A stretch of 64,000 nucleotides of DNA, taken from Achromobacter marplatensis (GTDB lineage: Bacteria > Pseudomonadota > Gammaproteobacteria > Burkholderiales > Burkholderiaceae_B). Under the pieces are notes generated by a model that saw nothing but the letters and a program-made list of their open reading frames with translations, was not told where the DNA came from and searched no databases. Within the stretch, counting starts at the first letter, position 1, and every line of letters begins with the position of its first letter. Positions 47,203-55,707 of this stretch are shown here, one piece after another. Location: contig NZ_NJIG01000007.1 in assembly GCF_002209535.1 (NCBI RefSeq), positions 62,001 through 126,000 on the forward strand. Reading direction: 5' to 3'. Both the position numbers and the translations under genes were made by a program.

Positions 47203-47342
47203 GCCGGTTCTCTCAGGGTGGCTCGCGGAACGGGGATTGCGCCGCATGCGAGATGATCCCAAGAACTTGACGAACGGTCGCGCCCGCCAGGACGAAACAA
47301 CATGCCGGCATGACGAATGACATGAAAGGGAGACCGCCGCCC

Positions 47343-48260
47343 TCAGATCCCCATGCGCTCGCGCAGCAGCTTGCGGTACGACCGCGACACCGGCCAGTTG
47401 CTGTCCACCGCGCGCATCCGGATCAGCCATTTGTCCACGCTGCGGCGGTCCACATCCATGACATGCAATGCGTTTGCAATGGCGGTCCGGTGCACGCGGA
47501 AGAACGTCTTCTCGGGCAGCAGGGTCGACCACATGCCCAGCGCGCGGGAGTCCAGCACCATCGACCCGTCCTCAAGCCAGATCTCGCTGTAGTTTCCCGC
47601 CGAGCGCACGCCCACGATCGCCTCGGGCTGCACGCCTCGCACCACGCCGCGCATGCTCAGATAGATGACCGCCGTCGACCGTTCATAGTGCGCCGTCCGG
47701 CTGTGGTCCCGGCTGTTTGCGTACTTGGCCTGGCCGATCAGGTTGGCGCATTGGAACAGGGCCTGGACCTCGTCGGGCGACCAGGTCCTGTGCTTGACGG
47801 TGGTGTCGAAACCGATGATCCCGTAGAGCTTCTTCTCATGGAAGACGGGCACGCTCAGCACACTCTTGTTGCCCTGGCGCTGGAACTCCACCTGGATCGC
47901 CCGCGCGGTCCGCGGCAGGTCATTCACGTCGTGGATGGCCACGGCCTGGCCTTTCATCATGAACCGGTGCAGCCAGGCGATCAGCGTCGTCGGCACGTCC
48001 TGAAGCTCGGCCACGAACGGCTGCGTCTGGCCGCGGCACCACTCATGGGTATTGCGCAGGCGCAGCAGGTCGGGCCGGTATTCGATCATCCAGGACCGGT
48101 CCACGTCCGAGGTCTCGCCCATGAACGCCAGCAACTCCGATATCGCATCATCGGCCGGGCATTTCAGCAGGCTCATCGCGCAGTGGTACACCCAGTCCGA
48201 CGACGGACTGGGTTCAAGTACGGTTGCGTCGTGCGTCTTGTACTGACCAGCATCCTTCAC
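47343..48260 (-). CDS. GAF-LytTR transcriptional regulator
   Basis: 305-residue protein with a central GAF sensor (about residues 95-195, with VEFQRQGNKSVLSVPVFHEKKLYGIIGFD) and a C-terminal LytTR DNA-binding domain (about 215-305, IVGVRSAGNYSEIWLEDG and FFRVHRTAIANALHV). It has no receiver domain, so input is a small ligand or redox signal rather than a histidine kinase. The start is taken as GTG 48260, preceded by GGGGGAA. It lies 140 bp before ampH on the same strand and is the best candidate to control that operon; a consensus-like LytTR half-site is present in the gap. Confidence 0.88.
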   Translation of the reverse strand: MKDAGQYKTHDATVLEPSPSSDWVYHCAMSLLKCPADDAISELLAFMGETSDVDRSWMIEYRPDLLRLRNTHEWCRGQTQPFVAELQDVPTTLIAWLHRFMMKGQAVAIHDVNDLPRTARAIQVEFQRQGNKSVLSVPVFHEKKLYGIIGFDTTVKHRTWSPDEVQALFQCANLIGQAKYANSRDHSRTAHYERSTAVIYLSMRGVVRGVQPEAIVGVRSAGNYSEIWLEDGSMVLDSRALGMWSTLLPEKTFFRVHRTAIANALHVMDVDRRSVDKWLIRMRAVDSNWPVSRSYRKLLRERMGI

Positions 48261-48394
48261 GTGCAATTCCCCCGGCGGCCGGATCGAGCATCGTCCAGGC
48301 GCTGGCTGCGCCGCGCGCCAAGCGGGGATTTTCCTCCCGGTAACGGGGAATGACAAGAACACTGGAAAGTCCTGCCCGACCAAGGGGGCCGAGG

Positions 48395-48414
48395 TTACAA
48401 ACTATCGTTTGTAA
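48395..48414. promoter_or_regulatory. TetR-like operator palindrome
   Basis: TTACAAAC and GTTTGTAA are perfect 8-bp inverted arms around a TATC centre. A further ATTTGTACA lies just to the right (about 48433). The site is in the 220-bp gap (48261-48480) upstream of the GAF-LytTR gene, about 135 bp from its start. No TetR-family gene is encoded nearby, so the cognate regulator is elsewhere or lost. I see no gene in this gap. Confidence 0.5.
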
Positions 48415-48480
48415 AACGCGAATACAGCCTGGCATTTGTACACCGGGCCGACCCCTCACGCCGCCCCGTCGACGCCGGTG

Positions 48481-48948
48481 TCACAGGGCAACGGGCTCCG
48501 GCGCCCCATCCGCCGCAAACCGCAGCAGATAGCCGTCCGGATCCTGCACCAGGAACTCCTTGCACGACGACCAGCCCGCGCCGACCCGGTAGCGCTTTTC
48601 CTCGATGGGGCGAAAGAGCGGCCACTGGGCTTCGGTCAGCGCTTGCACGATGGGTTCCACGCGGTCCACCTGCATCTGGAAATTGATGCCGCGCCCGAAA
48701 GGGCGTTCAAGGGGGGCCGTGTCCCATTCATGGTTGAGTTCGCAGAGCATGATCTGAAGCGGACCGCGCTCCAGATACGCGAAACCGGCCTCGCGCCGCG
48801 CATAGGCGATCTCGAAGCCAAGCAGCCCGCACCAGAAATCAAGGCTGGTTTCCAGACGAGTGACGTCCAGTTCCGGCACCATGGCCGCGAAGCCGCCCGC
48901 GGGAGCACGTCCTTCGGAAGATGCGCCGTTGCGTTCTTGTTGATCCAT
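48481..48948 (-). CDS. VOC-superfamily protein (glyoxalase/bleomycin-resistance type)
   Basis: 155-residue protein with the paired beta-alpha-beta modules of the vicinal oxygen chelate fold: MVPELDVTRLETSLDFWCGLLGF at the N-terminal module and EEKRYRVGAGWSSCKEFLVQDPDGYLLRFA at the C-terminal one. Family members bind bleomycin-like drugs or act as glyoxalase or dioxygenase. The ligand is unknown. ATG 48948 has AGGA 8 nt upstream. It follows the AraC gene by 26 bp on the same strand, in a resistance-type module with a divergent MFS exporter. Confidence 0.86.
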   Translation of the reverse strand: MDQQERNGASSEGRAPAGGFAAMVPELDVTRLETSLDFWCGLLGFEIAYARREAGFAYLERGPLQIMLCELNHEWDTAPLERPFGRGINFQMQVDRVEPIVQALTEAQWPLFRPIEEKRYRVGAGWSSCKEFLVQDPDGYLLRFAADGAPEPVAL

Positions 48949-48974
48949 TTCGCATGTCCTGTTTTGTTGGCAGG

Positions 48975-49970
48975 TCACCGCAGCTGTCGACTTGCGCCAG
49001 GCGGCAGACCGGTAATGCGCTTGAAAGCGCGGCTGAAGGCCGCTTGGGACGTATAGCCCAGTTGCTGGGCCACGACTTCGATCGAAAGCCTGTCTTGGGT
49101 AAGCCACTGGCTGGCAAGGCGCATCCTCAGCTCCGTGGCGTATCGTAAGGGCGGCGTGCCGATCGTTGCCTGGAAGCGGTCCGCAAAGACGGACCGCGAG
49201 ATATGGCATTCCTCTGCCAGCTCTGCCACCGTCCAATCGCGTCCTGGCTGCCGATGCAGCGCCAGGATGGCCCGGGCCAGCCGGGGGTCGCGCAAGGCGG
49301 CCACCAGACCCGAAGCATTGTCACAGCCACACTCGACCCAACCGCGCACGATCATGGCGGCCACCACTTCGGCCAGGCGGGCCAGAATGCCCGCGAACCC
49401 CACCCGCCCGGAGCAGATTTCCCCTTTCATGGAAGCCAGGATGGGCATCAGGCCGGGATAGCGCTCGCCGGCCGCATCCACCTGCATGACACCGGGCATC
49501 AGCTTGCCAAGACCCTGCATGCCGCCCAGGTCGAATTCCATGCAGCCGTAAAACAGGATGACGCTGGGAATGGGATGGGTGCTGGGACACGCATCCACGG
49601 CGCTGACCGCATCCCCAAGAGGCGCCGCCACGAAGCTGTCGATATCCTGGACCGGCACGTCCGGCCCGGATAACAGTTGATGCGCGCCACCTTGAGGAAT
49701 GAACACGGCATTGCCGGCCGACAACTCGTGCAAGCTGCCGTCGGCGGTGCGTAGCACGGCGGTGCCGACCGCCAGGTAATGGAAATAGCCATGGCCGGGC
49801 TTGGCCTCGAAGCTCAGTCCGAAGGCCGGCCCGGCCTGGATACGGCGGTACTGGACGCCGCGCAGACGCATGCCGGTCAACAGTTCGCTGATGAGGTCCG
49901 AAGAAAGGGAAAAATTGTCCGACGCATCCATTCCAGGAGTTTCGATCAAATATTCAAGACGTACCATCAT
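48975..49970 (-). CDS. AraC-family regulator
   Basis: 331 residues. An N-terminal cupin-like ligand domain (HELSAGNAVFIPQGGAHQLL) and a C-terminal double helix-turn-helix (WTVAELAEECHISRSVFADRFQ and LSIEVVAQQLGYTSQAAFSRAFKRITG) are intact. The layout resembles the cupin/AraC group that controls a neighbouring exporter. It is divergent from an MFS gene 62 bp away and upstream of the VOC gene. ATG 49970 (doubled ATGATG) has an AGGA Shine-Dalgarno; ATG 49931 lacks one. Confidence 0.9.
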   Translation of the reverse strand: MMVRLEYLIETPGMDASDNFSLSSDLISELLTGMRLRGVQYRRIQAGPAFGLSFEAKPGHGYFHYLAVGTAVLRTADGSLHELSAGNAVFIPQGGAHQLLSGPDVPVQDIDSFVAAPLGDAVSAVDACPSTHPIPSVILFYGCMEFDLGGMQGLGKLMPGVMQVDAAGERYPGLMPILASMKGEICSGRVGFAGILARLAEVVAAMIVRGWVECGCDNASGLVAALRDPRLARAILALHRQPGRDWTVAELAEECHISRSVFADRFQATIGTPPLRYATELRMRLASQWLTQDRLSIEVVAQQLGYTSQAAFSRAFKRITGLPPGASRQLR

Positions 49971-50032
49971 AGATCATCCTGAAATTCAAACCTAGACTCT
50001 GGGCTGAGATTGTTTTACTGGGAAGGAATGTG

Positions 50033-51283
50033 ATGAGTAACTGTATCTGTGACCCCTTGGCCAATACCCCGCGGGGCCATGCGGGCGACGCCGCGCCGAC
50101 CTCCGCGGCCTGGATGGCGGTGTTCTCGTTGGCGATGGGGGTGTTCGGCCTGTTGACGGCGGAGTACCTCCCGGCCAGCCTGCTGACACCGATGGCCGCC
50201 GCCCTGAGCGTGTCGGAAGCCTTAGCGGGACAGGCAGTGACCGTGACGGCCGTCGTGGCGTTGTTTGCCGGATTACTGGTGCCGGGGCTGACGCGGGGCA
50301 TTGACCGGCGCGTGGTCCTGCTTGGCTTTTCCACGCTGATGATCGCCTCCAACCTGTTGGTCGCCTTGTCCTCCAGCATGTGGGTGCTGCTCACGATGCG
50401 GGTGCTGCTGGGCATCGCGCTGGGGGGATTCTGGAGCATGGCCGCTGCCGTCGCGATGCGGCTGGTGCCGCCCGCGCTGCTGCCACGCGCCCTGTCGATC
50501 ATTTTCAGCGGCATCGCGGTAGGCACCGTGGTGGCCGTGCCCCTTGGCAGTTACCTGGGCGGGAGGTATGGCTGGCGCAGCGCTTTCGTCGCGGCAGCCG
50601 CAGTTGGACTGATTACGTTGGCCTTCCAGTGGTTCACGCTCCCGCGGATGGCGCCGCGCCAGCCGGCACGGCTTAGAACGGTTCTGGATGTACTGCTGCG
50701 CCCGGGAATCGCCATCGGAATGTTGGGGTGTGTGCTTGCCCATACCGGCCATTTCGCACTCTTCACCTACATCCGGCCGTTCCTGGAAAGCACGACGGGC
50801 GTCGGCACGGACGGCCTCGCGTTGATGTTGCTGGGTTTCGGTATCGCGAATTTCGCCGGCACGATGCTGGCCGGGTGGCTGATGCAGCGCAGCCTGCACA
50901 TGACGTTGGCAGTAATGCCTGCGCTGGTGGGCGTGGCCGGGTTGGCCCTGGTGTTGATGCCGGCTTCGTTGGGGGGACAGGCGCTACTGGTGGCGTTCTG
51001 GGGCCTGGCCTTCGGCGGCGTGCCCGTGGCATGGTCGAACTGGGTGGCGCGCGCCGTGCCGGATCAGGCGGAAAGCGCGGGCGGAATGGTCGTGGCCTCG
51101 GTGCAATCCTCGATCGCAGCAGGTGCGGCTGCGGGCGGCGCGATGTTCAGCTTCAGCGGCATCGCGGGCGTATTCCTCGCTGGCGGCATCTTGATGCTGC
51201 TTGCTGCGCTACTGATCGCACTACGGGTCAGCGTCCGGCCCGCGCCGTCCGGGGCCGGGGCAAGCCCGGCACTGCATCTTTGA
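50033..51283 (+). CDS. MFS exporter, DHA1 type (NepI/arabinose-efflux-like)
   Basis: 416-residue protein with twelve predicted membrane segments. It has AMGVFGLLTAEYLPASLLTPMA, the typical opening of NepI/AraJ-type efflux proteins, and LTRGIDRRVVLLGFS in the loop-2 position. ATG 50033 was chosen because GGAAGGAA at 50021-50028 is better spaced for it than for GTG 50030. Divergent from the AraC gene and convergent with vexL (18-bp gap). The substrate is unknown; neighbours suggest efflux of a toxic compound. Confidence 0.88.
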   Translation: MSNCICDPLANTPRGHAGDAAPTSAAWMAVFSLAMGVFGLLTAEYLPASLLTPMAAALSVSEALAGQAVTVTAVVALFAGLLVPGLTRGIDRRVVLLGFSTLMIASNLLVALSSSMWVLLTMRVLLGIALGGFWSMAAAVAMRLVPPALLPRALSIIFSGIAVGTVVAVPLGSYLGGRYGWRSAFVAAAAVGLITLAFQWFTLPRMAPRQPARLRTVLDVLLRPGIAIGMLGCVLAHTGHFALFTYIRPFLESTTGVGTDGLALMLLGFGIANFAGTMLAGWLMQRSLHMTLAVMPALVGVAGLALVLMPASLGGQALLVAFWGLAFGGVPVAWSNWVARAVPDQAESAGGMVVASVQSSIAAGAAAGGAMFSFSGIAGVFLAGGILMLLAALLIALRVSVRPAPSGAGASPALHL

Positions 51284-51301
51284 AGCCAACGCACCCGGCG
51301 C

Positions 51302-52504
51302 TCAGCAGCCCGATCCCACCTTTGTCGCAGGCAACGGCGTATCGCCCGCCGTGTTGCCGGCGAACTTGCGGATTTTCTCGGCCAGTTCCGGCGTGGCGCG
51401 CTCATAGCCGTAGCAATATGGCGGCGTCGGCGCCGCCTCGGGCCGGTAGTCCTGCAATACCGGCTTCGCGTCGCCCAGGTACAGGTTGTCTTTCAAGCGC
51501 AAGAACGCCTTGTAGTCGCGCGTATAGCCATGCTGCGCCTTCAGTTTTTCGTAGGCGCCGCGGTCGGATTCGCCGTTGTCCAGCGCGCTGCGCTTGGACG
51601 CAACGGGAATATAGCGGCAGTAATTCACGTTGATGCCTTCCACCGTGGGGAAGAATGCGGGCTCCACACATTTGCGCTGCGCATCGTTGCTGAAGATGTT
51701 CCCTTCGACAAACGCCTTGGCCTCCAGGCTGAAGCTCATGCCATAGAAATCCCAATTCTCCAGCAGGTTGTTGAACAGGTGGAACGTGCCGAATTGCCCT
51801 CTTGGGTTGCGCTGCACGGTGTTGAAGAAATAGTTGTGGTGCAACGTCACGCGCGCGATCGAATCGCGGTCGTAGTTCTCGAACAGGTTTTTCGAGGTGA
51901 TGTTGTTCAACAGCATCACCTTGTTCGAGTTATGGAACTTCGTCCATGACACCGTGACGTCGGTCGAGCCGTTCTTCACATTGAGCAGGCGGTCGGACAT
52001 GCGCGACAGGTCAAGGTGGTCGACCCATACGTCGCTGCTGCCGTTGGCCACATTCACGGCCTGGGTCAGCCGCGTCAGGCGCCCGTCGATCGTCAGATGC
52101 GTCAGGATGACGTTCTTGCTGCCATACACGCCCAGCCCGTCGTCGATCAACGTGACCTGCTTGCCGCGTCCGTCGATCGTGACGTTCGACGGCACACGCA
52201 ATTGCGAGTTCAGCAGGATCGTCATGTCGGACGCAAAGCGGATCCACGTCGGCCCTTTCTTGGCTTGCTCCAGCGCGGCGCGCAGCGTTCCCGGGCCCGT
52301 GTCTTTATCGGACGTGACCTCGACAAACCGGCCTCCCAATCCGCCGGTGGCGCGAGCGCCGTAGCCCTCGCGCTGGGAAAGCAGCGACGCGATGGACGGG
52401 CAGCGTTCATCGGGGCTTGCGCACGTTCCATTCGCGGCCGCTGCGCCGCCATGCAATACGGCCAAGGCCAACAGCCAACGCAGCGGCTTCATTCCTGATC
52501 TCAT
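51302..52504 (-). CDS. vexL: Periplasmic capsule lyase of pectate-lyase (PL1) type, VexL-like
   Basis: 400 residues. The signal peptide (MKPLRWLLALAVLHGGAAAA) sends it to the periplasm. The mature protein has the right-handed beta-helix order of pectate lyases: TIDGRGKQVTLIDDGLGVYG, SSDVWVDHLDLS (the WxDH motif with acidic Ca-site residues), then ARVTLHHNYFF and VQRNPRGQFGTFHLFNN, the counterpart of the RxPR catalytic Arg region. Pectate lyases act on galacturonans; Vi antigen is a galactosaminuronan, so a change of substrate is logical. I recall a characterised Vi lyase named VexL from Achromobacter denitrificans. It is the last gene of the capsule operon, 16 bp after vexE. ATG 52504 has GGGAG upstream; ATG 52492 is too close to any Shine-Dalgarno. 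Confidence 0.85.
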   Translation of the reverse strand: MRSGMKPLRWLLALAVLHGGAAAANGTCASPDERCPSIASLLSQREGYGARATGGLGGRFVEVTSDKDTGPGTLRAALEQAKKGPTWIRFASDMTILLNSQLRVPSNVTIDGRGKQVTLIDDGLGVYGSKNVILTHLTIDGRLTRLTQAVNVANGSSDVWVDHLDLSRMSDRLLNVKNGSTDVTVSWTKFHNSNKVMLLNNITSKNLFENYDRDSIARVTLHHNYFFNTVQRNPRGQFGTFHLFNNLLENWDFYGMSFSLEAKAFVEGNIFSNDAQRKCVEPAFFPTVEGINVNYCRYIPVASKRSALDNGESDRGAYEKLKAQHGYTRDYKAFLRLKDNLYLGDAKPVLQDYRPEAAPTPPYCYGYERATPELAEKIRKFAGNTAGDTPLPATKVGSGC

Positions 52505-52520
52505 CGATGCTTACTCCCTG

Positions 52521-54422
52521 TCACTGCGCGGACCGGTCCGCGGACTGCACGTGGCGCCAGATTCCCCCGCTCAGGCGCAGGTTCTCCGGCGGGCCGGCCA
52601 GGTGTTCGCGAAGCCGTTCGAAATACGCCTTCTGCCAGCGCAGCGAATAGGCCTCGGCGTCCTCGCCCGGCTCCACGGCAGGCAACATTTCCAGCGTATA
52701 CGTCACGTGGCCGTTCTCCCAGCGCGGCGCGTAGAACACCGAGGGCACGCGAAGGCGATGCGCCAGGTGCGACGCGAAACTGGAGTACGTGACTTCCTGC
52801 CCTTCGAAGGTCGTCCGCGGCGCAGCCGGATTCGCCGCGCCGTCGATCGCCAGACAAAGCACGTAGCCCGATCCGATCGCACGCATGCAGGCCTTTGCGA
52901 CCTGCGCCTCGGTCTGGTCGGCCGTGGAGATCAAGGCCGCGGCATAACTGCTCTGGGCAATGCTGGGTGCCGTCGCAAGCCAGCGCGACGGAATGCCCAG
53001 CAACTCCAACGCCATGAGCCCGGCATACATGGGGCCGACGTGCGCGGTGGCCACCACCACGCCGCGGCCCGCCGCCAGCAGCGGCGCGAAAAAGCGCTCA
53101 CCCGTGTCCAGCTCGCCCAACACCTGCATGGCCTCTTCGACGTTGTCCTCGCGGCATTCGAGCCAATCGAACAGAAGATGGTCCACCAGATGACCCCAGC
53201 GCGCCCGGCGCTCCCATTGCGCGCGATCGGCATCGGGATCGCCACGCAGCGACCACGCCCAGTCCAGGCGCGCCTGCGGGATCGGGGCGGTGTGCAGGCG
53301 ATCCTCCAGTTGGCTCAACGCCTCCTGGAAGGTCTTGGGCAGCGCCGTGCCGCGTTTCGCGACATATTGTTCGAACAGCGCCTCGGCTTCCTGCTTGCGG
53401 CCCGCCTGCGACAGCGCGCCAATGGCCGAACGCTGCCAGAGCAGCTTGTCTGGGGATTTCTCGACCAGCTTCATCATCTGGTCGGCGGCATCGTCGTACT
53501 GCAGCGTATAGCGCAGCGCGCGTGCATACAGGGCCCGCGTCTGCTCCAGCTCGGGCGCCAGGTCGATCGCCTGCGCAAGCGGCGCCACCGCTTCCTTGTA
53601 TCGCCCGGCACGCAGCAAGGTCTCACCATAGAGCGTCAGCAGCCTGACATCCGCCGGCGCCGCCTTCAGGCCCGCCTCGAAGTGCGCCAGCGCATGCACC
53701 TTGCGGTCGTCCTCGGAAGCACGCCGCAGGTGCGACATCCCCAGCGAGGCGCGCAATGCGGCGCTGTCATGGCCCGCGGCCAATGCCGCGTCGCCAAGCC
53801 GGATCGACGCCTCCACCCTGCCGTCCTCAAGCAGGGCGCGCACGGCCATCGTCGCCGCGCGTTCGTTGGGCAGATTGTCCGGCTCCAGCGCCGCGGCAAT
53901 GCCCGCTGCTTCGGCGGCATCGCCGTTGCGCACGAAGGCAAGCAACCAGAAGTAGGCTTCGCCTGGGTCGCGCTGCGCCAGGCCGAGGGTCGCGCGGGCG
54001 ACGTCGGCCGCCTCGGCCACGCGCCCGGCCTGCACGCGCAATTGAATCCTTGCGGCATGCAGCGCTGCAGCGTCGGGCTCGATGCGGGCTGCGGCGTCCG
54101 CCTCGGCGATGGCGCGGTCCCACTGTTCCGTGCGCCCCAACAGGCTCGCCAGCATGCGGCGATCATCGGCGCGCAAGGGGTAGGCCGCCGCCAGGACTTC
54201 GAGCGCGGCGATCGCCGGCGCAAACCTGCCTTCTCGCACGAAGGGAGACACCAGCAAGCGCCGGACGTCGCGCCAGCCGTCGCCGACCTGCGCCAGCGCC
54301 GGCGCCAGCCGGGCCATGTGTTGTTCCGGGTCGGCCGCGGAATAAATGTCTTTGATGACCTCGCGCAGCCCGGCCGTGGCGTCGGCCGCGGCACGACGGT
54401 TTTCGATCGCCGTATCAACCAT
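52521..54422 (-). CDS. vexE: VexE-like protein: TPR region fused to an acyltransferase-like domain
   Basis: 633 residues. The first ~390 residues are TPR-like helical repeats. The last ~200 form an LpxL/HtrB-type fold with GRGVVVATAHVGPMYAGL, ATAPSIAQSSYA and a late FYAPRWENGHVTY region. VexE is thought to place the lipid terminus of Vi-type capsules, needed for surface attachment. The usual H-x4-D/E dyad is not perfect here: after H461 the fourth-spaced position (466) is Tyr. It overlaps vexD by 8 bp and precedes vexL by 16 bp. No signal peptide is seen, so it acts at the cytoplasmic face. Confidence 0.84.
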   Translation of the reverse strand: MVDTAIENRRAAADATAGLREVIKDIYSAADPEQHMARLAPALAQVGDGWRDVRRLLVSPFVREGRFAPAIAALEVLAAAYPLRADDRRMLASLLGRTEQWDRAIAEADAAARIEPDAAALHAARIQLRVQAGRVAEAADVARATLGLAQRDPGEAYFWLLAFVRNGDAAEAAGIAAALEPDNLPNERAATMAVRALLEDGRVEASIRLGDAALAAGHDSAALRASLGMSHLRRASEDDRKVHALAHFEAGLKAAPADVRLLTLYGETLLRAGRYKEAVAPLAQAIDLAPELEQTRALYARALRYTLQYDDAADQMMKLVEKSPDKLLWQRSAIGALSQAGRKQEAEALFEQYVAKRGTALPKTFQEALSQLEDRLHTAPIPQARLDWAWSLRGDPDADRAQWERRARWGHLVDHLLFDWLECREDNVEEAMQVLGELDTGERFFAPLLAAGRGVVVATAHVGPMYAGLMALELLGIPSRWLATAPSIAQSSYAAALISTADQTEAQVAKACMRAIGSGYVLCLAIDGAANPAAPRTTFEGQEVTYSSFASHLAHRLRVPSVFYAPRWENGHVTYTLEMLPAVEPGEDAEAYSLRWQKAYFERLREHLAGPPENLRLSGGIWRHVQSADRSAQ

Positions 54423-55707
54423 GACGCAGCCCCCTCAACAACGCCATCCCGACCCGCGAGATGAACATCAGCACAAAGCCCAGTGCCAGCGCTTGCAGCA
54501 GCAGGATTCCCGTACGCGGGCTGCTCGGCCGGTCGGTCGGCACCGGTTGCGCGATGATGGACAAATACCGCTGCAACCGCAGCGCGTCCGTCACGGCCTG
54601 CTGGTACGTCTGTTGCGCCAATGTCAGGTTCGAATCCGCGAACGCCTGGGTGTTCCTCAGCGTCTCGTAGGACTTGAGCTGCTTCGCTTCGGTATTGCCG
54701 TCGCCGCTCAGGCGACGGCGCAATGACGCGATGCGCTTTTGCAGCGCCGCGACCTGCAGCTCAGCAGGTTTGAGCATGAAATGGTCTTTGTTGCCCAGCG
54801 CGCGGATCTTGTCCAGATTGACCTGCGCACTGCTGAGCTCGCCTTCAAGCTGGCTGGACAGGTTCAACAGCATCGCCACCGTGGCGGACGGATCGATGTT
54901 GCCGTGCGTGGTGCGCCACGCCGTCAGTGCCTCCCGGGCGGCAAACGCCTTCTGCTCGGCAAGCTTCACCGATTCCTCGCTGACCTTCAATTTGTCGGCC
55001 ACGCCTTTTTCGTTCATCGAGCTGACGAAGTCCTCGGCCAGGCCGATCAGCGCCTTCGACAGCGTCGCGGCATCCGCAGGCGAGAACGCGCTGACGCGCA
55101 GCACGTCGATCTGCTCCAGCGCATTGAACGACACCTGCACCGACGCCTGATAGGCACGATACAGATCGTCTTCGCTCGAGTCTTCGGCAAGATGGTTTAC
55201 CGGGTCCATGCCCGCACGGATCAGGTATTGGCGTAAACCTACCTTCTTGTCCAGCTGCTGCATGGCGTCGCGCGACTTCAGGAAATCCGCAACCGCCCAG
55301 CCGTCGACAAAGCCGCCCAGCATGCCGCCCATGTTGCCTGTGGTGAGCAAGCTTGCCGCGCCGCCTCCGCCGCCTTGCTGGCCGGACCCCGATTGCACGA
55401 AGAACCGCGACTCCGCCTCGTAGCGCGGCGTGGCGATGCAAAGCACGTAGATCAGTGCGAACACGACCGGCGCAATCACGATGATCGCATTGATCCAACG
55501 GTGACGCCGGCGCTCGCGCAACGACGACTGCCGCTCACGGCGGCGGCGTTCGATCTCGGACCCGCCCTCAGAGGCCGAGCTGCCCTTCCTCGAAGCCGCC
55601 TCCGAAGCCGTCGTCGCCTGTGCCGGATTCGCTCCTTGATCGTCGCGGGGGGAACTTGCTGATGCACTGGTCGAGGTCGTCTTCGATGCTGAGAGCGCTT
55701 CGTTCAT
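54415..55707 (-). CDS. vexD: VexD/KpsE-like capsule export inner-membrane protein (PCP-3 family)
   Basis: 430 residues. A Ser/Ala/Thr-rich, then very Arg-rich N-terminus (ERRRRERQSSLRERRRHRW) precedes the first membrane helix (NAIIVIAPVVFALIYVLCI). A periplasmic coiled-coil domain with ESRFFVQSGSG and a long helical stalk follows. The second membrane helix (ILLLQALALGFVLMF) is near the C-terminus. This polysaccharide co-polymerase links the ABC exporter to the VexA channel. The start ATG 55707 has AAAGG upstream, but this makes its first 47 codons overlap the 3' end of vexC. A later TTG start near residue 63 cannot be excluded. It overlaps vexE by 8 bp. Confidence 0.88.
   Translation of the reverse strand: MNEALSASKTTSTSASASSPRDDQGANPAQATTASEAASRKGSSASEGGSEIERRRRERQSSLRERRRHRWINAIIVIAPVVFALIYVLCIATPRYEAESRFFVQSGSGQQGGGGGAASLLTTGNMGGMLGGFVDGWAVADFLKSRDAMQQLDKKVGLRQYLIRAGMDPVNHLAEDSSEDDLYRAYQASVQVSFNALEQIDVLRVSAFSPADAATLSKALIGLAEDFVSSMNEKGVADKLKVSEESVKLAEQKAFAAREALTAWRTTHGNIDPSATVAMLLNLSSQLEGELSSAQVNLDKIRALGNKDHFMLKPAELQVAALQKRIASLRRRLSGDGNTEAKQLKSYETLRNTQAFADSNLTLAQQTYQQAVTDALRLQRYLSIIAQPVPTDRPSSPRTGILLLQALALGFVLMFISRVGMALLRGLRHG

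Noticed and set aside
52392-54464. 690-codon open frame on the plus strand
   Set aside because: Arg/Gln/His-rich shadow of vexE, which has recognisable TPR and acyltransferase-like regions.
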